NCBI GenBank assembly: GCA_016931085.1 | Contig: JAFGFO010000143.1 | Span: 1-19,687 of the forward strand | Origin: Thermoflexales bacterium | Lineage (GTDB): Bacteria; Chloroflexota; Anaerolineae; Fen-1058 | Reading direction: 5' to 3' | Length of the DNA stretch: 19,687 bases | Shown here: positions 15,215-19,687 of the stretch, piece after piece | How positions within the stretch are numbered: the stretch's first letter is position 1 | How the letters are laid out: every line of letters starts with the position of its first letter | Program-made: the position numbers and the translations under genes | Notes under the pieces: generated by a model | What the model saw: only the letters and a program-made list of their open reading frames with translations | Database searches by the model: none | What the model was told of the DNA's origin: nothing

Positions 15215-16090
15215 ATGCCTGAAACGCAAGCCGACGTCAGCCTCTACTCGTGCGTCGTCCAATTGAGCGCCGTGCGCGAGGCGGCCCTGCCCAAGACGCA
15301 CGGCGACTATGCCGAGGCGGCCTTCCTGGGCATCGTCGGCGCGACCGACCCTGCCCTGGCCCAGTCTCTGCACGACCTGGGCACGCGCAAGCCCTTCACC
15401 GTCTCGCCACTGCGCGGCCTGCCCGTCGCCGTGGATGGCAGAATCCGCGTGCCAAGCGGCCAGGACTGCTGGCTGCGATTTACCCTCATCGGCCAGCCGA
15501 TCTTTGCCGCCTTTATCCAGCGCTTTCTGCAAAGCGGTGTCCGCCCCACGCTGCGGATTGACCCGGGCGAATTCGCCGTGACCGAGGTGCTGGCTACCCC
15601 CGGTAGCCACCCGTGGGCCGGCTACACCACGGCCCAGACCATGCTGGCCGGGGCGCGCACCGAAGACACGGCGATGCTCGAGTTCGCCTCGCCCTTTAGC
15701 TTTAGCCTGGGCAACAAGCGAATAGATATCATGCCACGCTCGGAACTGATTTTTGGCGGCCTGCAGAAAAAGTGGCAGCAGTGGTGTGGGCTGCCGCTAC
15801 CGGCCATCTTGGAGCGTGACTGGCTGCGCGAGAACGTCTTGGTTGCCGAATGGCACGTGCAGTCGCGCATGCTGCATTATGGCACCCGCCTGGAAGTCGG
15901 CTCGGTGGGGCAGGTCATGTTCAAGATATTCAGCGCCGACGCGCCCACCCGCCGGACGCTCGACACCCTGGCCAGTTTTGCCTTTTACGCCGGCGTGGGG
16001 CGCAAGACGGCCCAAGGCATGGGCCAGGTGCGCCGGCTTGACCGCTGGGCGCCTCCACCGGTTGAGGACAACGACGATGGAACAGACTGA
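15215..16090 (+). CDS. cas6: Cas6 crRNA-processing endoribonuclease
   Basis: A 291-residue RAMP protein. The C-terminal glycine-rich loop GVGRKTAQGMG (260-270) is the hallmark of Cas6, which binds the repeat hairpin and cuts to leave the 8-base 5' handle, here expected to be ATTGAAAC. The preceding FKIFSADAPTRRTLDTLASFAFYAG region fits the second ferredoxin-like fold. The catalytic residue cannot be assigned with confidence. The ATG at 15215 has a modest AGAGG 7 bases upstream. It overlaps cas4 by 14 bases and is co-translated with it. It is separated from the interference operon by the TA module and probably has its own promoter in the gap upstream. Confidence 0.88.
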   Translation: MPETQADVSLYSCVVQLSAVREAALPKTHGDYAEAAFLGIVGATDPALAQSLHDLGTRKPFTVSPLRGLPVAVDGRIRVPSGQDCWLRFTLIGQPIFAAFIQRFLQSGVRPTLRIDPGEFAVTEVLATPGSHPWAGYTTAQTMLAGARTEDTAMLEFASPFSFSLGNKRIDIMPRSELIFGGLQKKWQQWCGLPLPAILERDWLRENVLVAEWHVQSRMLHYGTRLEVGSVGQVMFKIFSADAPTRRTLDTLASFAFYAGVGRKTAQGMGQVRRLDRWAPPPVEDNDDGTD

Positions 16091-16778
16091 CTACCTGCCG
16101 CTGTCTATGCTCAACCAGCTCGAATATTGCGAGCGCCGCTTTTACCTGATGCACGTGCAGGGCGAGATGGAAATCAACGCGCCTGTGCTCGACGGCACGC
16201 TTCAGCACGAGCGGACGCACCGGCCGGGCACTTCGACCGAGGGCGAGACCGTCACCCACCGGCGCGTGTACGTGTGGAGCGATCGCCTCCAAATCTCGGG
16301 CTTTGCCGACGTGGTCGAGGAGAGGCGCGACGAGGGTGGGGCGGTGGTGTTGTGCCCGGTAGAGTACAAGCGAGGTAAGATGGGCAAGTGGCTCAACGAC
16401 CACGTGCAGTTGTGCGCCCAAGCGTTGTGCCTGGAAGAACTGGCCACCCGCCAGCCGGCCGCCGGCCACCAATCGTTTGCTCAAGCCCCTGTCGCGGGGG
16501 CTCCAACCTGCAACCTGCAACCTGTCACTTGTAACTCTATCCCCAAGGGCTACTTGTTCTACTTTGGCTCGCGCCGCCGGGAAGAAGTGATCTTTACGCC
16601 AGAGCTGCGCGCGCACACAGAGGCAGCCGTGCAGCGCGCGTTCGAGCTGGTCGCGGCCGGCAGCCTGCCATCGCCGATTGACAAACGCGCCAAATGCCGC
16701 GATTGCAGCTTGCAGCCGGTGTGTCTACCCTCTGAGACGGATGTTTGGACAGGTAGAGCAACGCCTAAGCAGAGATGA
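16077..16778 (+). CDS. cas4: Cas4 RecB-like nuclease with Fe-S cluster cysteines
   Basis: A 233-residue protein. The cysteines expected to hold a 4Fe-4S cluster are present: Cys18 in EYCERRFYLMH and Cys207, Cys210 and Cys216 in CRDCSLQPVC. The RecB motif is VEYKRG (Glu96, Lys98), with an upstream Asp in GFADVVE. Cas4 trims and orients prespacers, measuring the PAM, for Cas1-Cas2. Between LEEL (119-122) and IPKGYLFYFGSRRREEV (from 155) there are ~30 extra residues encoded by a palindrome and tandem repeats (see repeat at 16484-16535). They lie in a surface loop between well-conserved segments, and the frame is kept, so the protein may still work. It starts inside the end of cas6. Confidence 0.9.
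   Translation: MEQTDYLPLSMLNQLEYCERRFYLMHVQGEMEINAPVLDGTLQHERTHRPGTSTEGETVTHRRVYVWSDRLQISGFADVVEERRDEGGAVVLCPVEYKRGKMGKWLNDHVQLCAQALCLEELATRQPAAGHQSFAQAPVAGAPTCNLQPVTCNSIPKGYLFYFGSRRREEVIFTPELRAHTEAAVQRAFELVAAGSLPSPIDKRAKCRDCSLQPVCLPSETDVWTGRATPKQR
16484..16535. repeat. Palindrome plus 7-base tandem repeat inserted in cas4
   Basis: The stem AGCCCC/GGGGCT (16484-16489 with 16497-16502) is followed by AACCTGC, AACCTGC, AACCTGT (16505-16525) and a related CACTTGTAAC. It encodes the non-conserved residues APVAGAPTCNLQPVTCNS. Such mobile or slippage-prone repeats are usually intergenic; here the element is in frame and stop-free. Confidence 0.6.
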
Positions 16779-16803
16779 GCAAATGTGGAGGTATGATAGC
16801 AGA

Positions 16804-16826
16804 AAAATCTCGACGGAGGTTGAAAC
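16804..16826 (+). CRISPR. Degenerate CRISPR repeat (psi-R1) between cas4 and cas1
   Basis: AATCTCGAC, then GGAGGTTGAAAC, matches the terminal CRISPR repeat at 19665-19687 except for a 2-base loop deletion and one A-to-G change. The stem AATCTC/GAGGTT survives through a G-U pair, with loop GACG, and the handle is GTTGAAAC instead of ATTGAAAC. Bases further upstream agree only weakly. It lies 25 bases after the cas4 stop. A weak TATGAT (16792-16797) just upstream could be a -10. Confidence 0.75.
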
Positions 16827-16862
16827 AAAAAGGATGGCGAAACATTGTTTGTGGAAATACCC
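16819..16862 (+). ncRNA. Candidate crRNA-like guide: handle plus pseudo-spacer
   Basis: This is the psi-R1 handle GTTGAAAC and 36 following bases, up to the MITE-like insertion. The seed, AAAAAGGATG (16827-16836), is identical to 17164-17173 inside cas1, where GTA precedes it. The match continues as AAAC at positions 14-17. If Cas6 cuts psi-R1, the product would look like a crRNA able to steer the I-D complex to cas1 with partial pairing, enough for binding but probably not for cutting. Transcription and processing are inferred. Confidence 0.45.
16852..16862 (+). repeat. Left copy of 11-base flanking direct repeat
   Basis: TGGAAATACCC, repeated exactly at 17066-17076. It reads as a target-site duplication around the MITE-like element; 9 to 12 bases is a size seen for IS4-type and related transposases. 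Confidence 0.6.
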
Positions 16863-17065
16863 ATCCTTCACAACTTAAGGATTTTTTAATGTTCTGGAGT
16901 TTCGCCTTCTTTGAAAAGCCATGGAATCAACCGCAGATACACGCTGATGAACGCTGATTCGAGCCAGAAATGACCCGAGTTTTGCCCAAAATCTGCGTTT
17001 ATCGGCGTCCATCGGCGGTTTCAATAGGCCAAAAAGCGAAAGTCCAATCGTTAAGTTGTGAGGCA
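16863..17065. mobile_element. MITE-like palindromic element, 203 bases, no coding capacity
   Basis: The ends form imperfect terminal inverted repeats: ATCCTTCACAACTTAAGGATT at the left and, read on the reverse strand, ATGCCTCACAACTTAACGATT at the right (about 18 of 21 agree). A perfect core is CACAACTTAA (16869-16878) with TTAAGTTGTG (17051-17060). Inner arms also pair: AACCGCAGATACACGCTGATG (near 16929) against TCTGCGTTTATCGGCG with CATCGGCGGTTT (16991-17022). It carries no transposase and is flanked by an exact 11-base direct repeat, so it is best read as a non-autonomous insertion. It separates the pseudo-spacer from psi-R2 and cas1. Confidence 0.7.
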
Positions 17066-17076
17066 TGGAAATACCC
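17066..17076 (+). repeat. Right copy of 11-base flanking direct repeat
   Basis: TGGAAATACCC, identical to 16852-16862. Removing one copy and the element between restores a continuous psi-R1, spacer-like and psi-R2 arrangement. Confidence 0.6.
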
Positions 17077-17082
17077 TTAGGT

Positions 17083-17106
17083 GAATCTCGATTAGGAGTT
17101 AAGGAA
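17083..17106 (+). CRISPR. Second, more decayed repeat-like sequence (psi-R2)
   Basis: GAATCTCGA followed by GGAG after three different bases resembles the CRISPR repeat (GAATCTCGA, CCC, GGAG) at 19664-19679. The hairpin is reduced to CTC/GAG and the handle is lost. Without the MITE-like insertion, the distance to psi-R1 corresponds to one spacer of normal size. It is 18 bases before the cas1 start and may overlap its promoter or leader. With only about 13 informative bases, chance similarity cannot be excluded. Confidence 0.45.
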
Positions 17107-17124
17107 TAGGTTAAGAGGCGTCGT

Positions 17125-18189
17125 ATGACAACGTTATATGTGACCGAACCGCGTTCGCTGGTAAAAAAGGATGATCAAACTCTTTTGATCGAGATCCCCG
17201 AAGACAAGGACAAGGGCACGCCCAAGCGCTCGGTGCGCGTGCCGCTGATCAAGGTGGACCAGGTCGTCATCTGTGGTGACAGCACCGTCACCAGCCCGGC
17301 CCTGGCGGCCTTGTTGGAGCAGCGGGTGGAGGTGTGCTTCCTCTCGCAGTGGGGGCAGTTTCGAGGGAGGCTGGCGCCGGCCTTTTCCAAAAACAGCCTG
17401 GTGCGCCTGGCGCAGCACCGTGCTCACGAGGACGCCCGGCGCAGCCTGCAGTTGGCGCGGCAGTTTGTGGCCGGCAAGCTGCATAATTGCCGCACGCTAC
17501 TGCTGCGCAGCAATCGCAAGCTGGAAGATCCGGCCTTGGCCGAGGCGGCCGCCTCGCTCAAGGGAGTGACCGCCCAGGCCGAGGTCTTGGAAAGCGACGG
17601 CGCGCCGCCGTCCGACCCGGGCAAGCCGCAGGCCGGCACCGCCTGGGGTACGCTGCACGGGCTGGAGGGCGCCGGCTCCGCGCGCTATTTTGGCGTGTTC
17701 GACCGCCTGCTGCGCGAGCCGATGGGCTTTGACGGGCGCAATCGCCGCCCGCCGCGCGACCCTGTCAATGCCATCTTGTCATATGGCTACGTGCTTTTGA
17801 TGCACCAGTGCAGCGCGGCGGCTCAGTTGGTGGGGCTGGACCCTTACGTAGGATTTTTGCACAGCTCGCAGTATGGCAAGCCGGCTTTGGCATTGGATTT
17901 GATGGAGGAGTTTCGACCGCTCGTGGTCGACAGCGTTGTACTTACGCTCGTTAACAACCGAATAGTGCAGATCGACGATTTTGTGGAGGAGATGGGTGCC
18001 TGGCGGCTCAAGGACGCCGCCAGGCGTACCTTCTTGGTCAAGTTCGAGGAACGGCTCAACACCGAGATCACCCATCCCGTCATGGGCTACAAGGCTACCT
18101 ACCGCCGCTGCCTGGAATTGCAGGCCAGGCTGCTGGGCAAGGTATTGATGGGCGAGGTGGCGGAGTACAAGCCGCTGGTGGTGCGGTAA
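17125..18189 (+). CDS. cas1: Cas1 integrase
   Basis: A 354-residue protein. The active-site residues fit Cas1: Glu181 in GLEGAGSARYFG, His246 in GFLHSSQYGKPALALD and the acidic group Asp258/Glu261 in LDLMEEFRP. Cas1 joins new spacers to the leader end of the array, as a complex with Cas2 and here probably Cas4. The N-terminal beta-sandwich (1-90) and helical C-terminal domain (from ~100) have normal lengths. The ATG at 17125 has only a weak AGAGG 7 bases upstream. Codons 13-16 (GTA AAA AAG GAT) carry the sequence matched by the pseudo-spacer. It is separated from cas4 by 346 bases and from cas2 by a reverse-strand TA module, so it seems to be transcribed from its own signals or from far upstream. 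Confidence 0.94.
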   Translation: MTTLYVTEPRSLVKKDDQTLLIEIPEDKDKGTPKRSVRVPLIKVDQVVICGDSTVTSPALAALLEQRVEVCFLSQWGQFRGRLAPAFSKNSLVRLAQHRAHEDARRSLQLARQFVAGKLHNCRTLLLRSNRKLEDPALAEAAASLKGVTAQAEVLESDGAPPSDPGKPQAGTAWGTLHGLEGAGSARYFGVFDRLLREPMGFDGRNRRPPRDPVNAILSYGYVLLMHQCSAAAQLVGLDPYVGFLHSSQYGKPALALDLMEEFRPLVVDSVVLTLVNNRIVQIDDFVEEMGAWRLKDAARRTFLVKFEERLNTEITHPVMGYKATYRRCLELQARLLGKVLMGEVAEYKPLVVR

Positions 18190-18267
18190 AGCAGGTCAAG
18201 GCATACGGTGCAAGTTGGCAGTACTATTGCGAAACTCGTCGGCCAGTGATGGGGCACGCTTGCTCAA

Positions 18268-18783
18268 CTAATCATAGATACGTCCCAACAAGCGTGGCAT
18301 ACCCTTCTGGGGGAGGTGAATTCTTTCCCAATCAGCCATGCGTTGGCGCAGCGTTTCGTCAATTGGATTGTCGACTGTCAAGCCTACAGCCCGACTCAAA
18401 TTTCCCAGGCGTTTATCGTCGGTTGCTAGGTGGGCAATACCCAGGCGTTGGCACAGATGGAGCTGCAGCGCATCGTTGATGTCGAGATTCTCGGCAGCGC
18501 AGATTTGCAAAGCTGCCACGATATCTGCCTCATTTGCCTGAACAAGCTCGATCGGCGTTCGCAGCAATCGTTCGACAGTGTTGGCTGCTTGCGTCTCGGC
18601 GACGCCATAGATTCGAGTTAGCACAAAGTATGACTCTATCGGCGTGAGTAATGTCAGCGTGATTTTTTCTTGCCTGGCAATATACGCGCGACAAGCGGGC
18701 GCGGCAGGATGCTCGTCTAACACGCTATAAATGATCAGATTACTGTCCACGATGAGCGGGACGTCAGAGCCAGAGTTCGTCAA
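18268..18783 (-). CDS. PIN-domain toxin, second TA module
   Basis: A PIN-domain protein of about 171 residues, with VDSNLIIYSVLDEHP at the start. PIN acids: Asp13, Glu50 (TPIESYF), Asp104 (DINDALQLHL) and Asp122/123 (LATDDKRLG). Expected to be an RNA-cutting toxin. No ATG lies near the family start; TTG at 18783 was chosen because GGAG is 7 bases upstream, while the longer frame from TTG 18804 has no such site. The start overlaps the antitoxin end by about 20 bases. The C-terminal extension (DETLRQRMADWERIHLPQKG) is longer than in the first toxin. Confidence 0.78.
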   Translation of the reverse strand: MTNSGSDVPLIVDSNLIIYSVLDEHPAAPACRAYIARQEKITLTLLTPIESYFVLTRIYGVAETQAANTVERLLRTPIELVQANEADIVAALQICAAENLDINDALQLHLCQRLGIAHLATDDKRLGNLSRAVGLTVDNPIDETLRQRMADWERIHLPQKGMPRLLGRIYD

Positions 18784-19003
18784 AGCACATCTCCGACAAA
18801 TCAAGCGGGGCTGGTCGCTGTATGATCAAGCCTTGGGCAAAAAATTGCTCCCACGAAAGACTGCTTTCTTCTCTAATCGGCATAAGGAGCAAGCCCTGCT
18901 TCGATTCAATAACCTGCACAATTTGCTTGATTCCTGCTCGTTCGCGTATTGCAGGTGGTATGTAAATGGCTCCATCATTGGATACGGCTACTCGTATACT
19001 CAT
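18764..19003 (-). CDS. AbrB/MazE-like antitoxin, second TA module
   Basis: A 79-residue protein beginning MSIRVAVSNDGAIYIPPAIRERAGI, which fits the SpoVT-AbrB swapped-hairpin DNA-binding fold used by MazE- and VapB-type antitoxins. Its C-terminal part (PAPLDLSEMCFDELWL) would wrap the toxin. The Met at 19003 was chosen because GCAGGAG lies just upstream and because the fold begins there. It is expected to autorepress. A TATAAT on the reverse strand (near 19023-19028) could be its -10. That region is also the only space for a cas2 promoter, only 52 bases away on the other strand. Confidence 0.8.
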   Translation of the reverse strand: MSIRVAVSNDGAIYIPPAIRERAGIKQIVQVIESKQGLLLMPIREESSLSWEQFFAQGLIIQRPAPLDLSEMCFDELWL

Positions 19004-19055
19004 ATTATACTCCTGCACATAATTATAACATAAACCATAGGAAAGTAATACATCC

Positions 19056-19337
19056 ATGGACACAACGCTTTATATTATCGCTTACGACATCCCGTCTGAC
19101 CGGCGGCGGACCAAGATTCATAAAATCCTAACCGGCTTTGGCCAGTGGACCCAGTACAGCTTGTTCGAGGCGTTTTTGACTGACAAGGAGTTGGTGGCCT
19201 TGCAGGGCAAGCTGGAACACCATCTCAAGCCTGACGAGGACAGCGTGCGTTTTTACCCGCTGTGCAAAGCGTGTGCCGACAAGGTGGAGACGGTCGGGTC
19301 GGACAAGCCCAAAGAAGACACGGTTTTTATCGTTTGA
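19056..19337 (+). CDS. cas2: Cas2
   Basis: A 93-residue protein beginning MDTTLYIIAYDIPSDRRRTKIHKIL, the usual Cas2 start with the conserved Asp in YDIPSD. It has a ferredoxin-like fold, forms a dimer and bridges two Cas1 dimers in spacer integration. The length is normal. An AGGAAAG site lies about 12 bases before the ATG, slightly far. It is the last cas gene before the array leader and is separated from cas1 by 866 bases holding the second TA module, whereas cas1 and cas2 are usually adjacent. Confidence 0.93.
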   Translation: MDTTLYIIAYDIPSDRRRTKIHKILTGFGQWTQYSLFEAFLTDKELVALQGKLEHHLKPDEDSVRFYPLCKACADKVETVGSDKPKEDTVFIV

Positions 19338-19650
19338 GCGAGCGCATGGCGGGTGCGAGCGGCGTAGTGGTGGCGAAAATCCTGGTTGGCGCTCGCGCGA
19401 AATGGGGTGTATAATAGCTGTTGAAAGGGCCAATAATCATCAAATTGCCCTTATATGGGCGCAAGTCAGCCCCGACGGTCTTGATGGGGTTGCTAGGTGG
19501 AAGAGCCGCTCGCGGTTTTGGCAGAGTGGGGATAAAGTGGGGCATTGCAGTGTGTTTGGAGCCATAAATTGTCCCCAGAGTGGTGGAATTTGGCTGACTG
19601 TGGCCCGAAAATGGGGCCAGGTGGGGAGAATTTTTTCGAGCGCTAATGGC
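19338..19650 (+). promoter_or_regulatory. CRISPR leader region
   Basis: There is no gene in these 313 bases between cas2 and the first repeat. A good promoter is visible: TTGGCG (19386-19391), an 18-base spacer and a perfect TATAAT (19410-19415), pointing toward the array. A T run (19631-19636) and a small GCGC hairpin (19640-19652) lie just before the repeat. Leaders carry the promoter for the pre-crRNA and the integration signals. Confidence 0.65.
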
Positions 19651-19687
19651 GCATAAAGACACAGAATCTCGACCCGGAGATTGAAAC
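19651..19687 (+). CRISPR. First repeat of a CRISPR array cut by the window edge
   Basis: The last ~37 bases end in the sequence ATTGAAAC, a typical type I crRNA 5' handle, preceded by a hairpin AATCTC/GAGATT (19665-19670 with 19677-19682) around GACCCG. Only one copy is inside the window, so the left boundary and the array are inferred from the nearby cas2, the leader-like promoter and the partial copies near 16804 and 17083. Confidence 0.75.

Noticed and set aside
18784..18804. Upstream TTG start for the second PIN toxin
   Set aside because: No ribosome binding site precedes it and the added residues are outside the PIN family start; the TTG at 18783 has GGAG at good spacing.

Overview
The window reads as a piece of a Chloroflexota (Anaerolineae- or Chloroflexia-like) chromosome. 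The evidence is a large secreted multidomain protein ending in the motif IYLPVVVK, typical of exported Chloroflexota proteins, together with many G/C-rich palindromic intergenic elements and a type I-D CRISPR-Cas locus of the kind common in that phylum and in cyanobacteria. The lineage is an inference; no rRNA or marker gene is present.

Layout. 1-5410: the 3' part of a giant exported protein with beta-helix, CARDB-like, PPC-like, IPT/TIG-like, caspase-like and Ig-like modules; its start lies upstream of the window. 5421-6467: a WYL-domain regulator. 6615-7115: a small membrane-anchored protein. 7260-14492: the interference operon cas3 (helicase only), cas10d (with HD domain), csc2/cas7 and csc1/cas5. 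A separate Cas11d small subunit is very probably translated from an internal start at 12214 behind a perfect Shine-Dalgarno. 14489-15146: a reverse-strand antitoxin/PIN-toxin pair. 15215-16778: cas6 and cas4, overlapping. 17125-18189: cas1. 18268-19003: a second reverse-strand antitoxin (AbrB-like)/PIN-toxin pair. 19056-19337: cas2. The last ~37 bases are a CRISPR repeat, so the array proper starts at the right edge.

How the parts work together. Cas10d, Csc2, Csc1, Cas11d and a Cas6-processed crRNA would form the I-D surveillance complex. Cas3 supplies the helicase and the HD domain of Cas10d supplies the nuclease. Cas1, Cas2 and Cas4 form the adaptation module. The WYL protein is a plausible transcriptional regulator of the locus. 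The two toxin-antitoxin cassettes, both antisense to cas, split it into three blocks.

The most interesting stretch is the 346-base gap between cas4 and cas1. It holds a degenerate copy of the CRISPR repeat (16804-16826) that keeps the hairpin, through G-U pairs, and the handle GTTGAAAC. A spacer-like sequence follows, then a second, more decayed repeat-like sequence (17083-17106). The first 10 bases of the spacer-like part recur just inside cas1 (17164-17173), directly behind GTA, which fits the GTN-type PAM reported for type I-D. The first 17 positions agree at 14. This looks like a crRNA-like self-guide controlling the adaptation gene, comparable to CreR/CreA guides. A 203-base palindromic, MITE-like element flanked by an 11-base duplication has inserted into the spacer-like region. 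All this is read by eye and needs testing.
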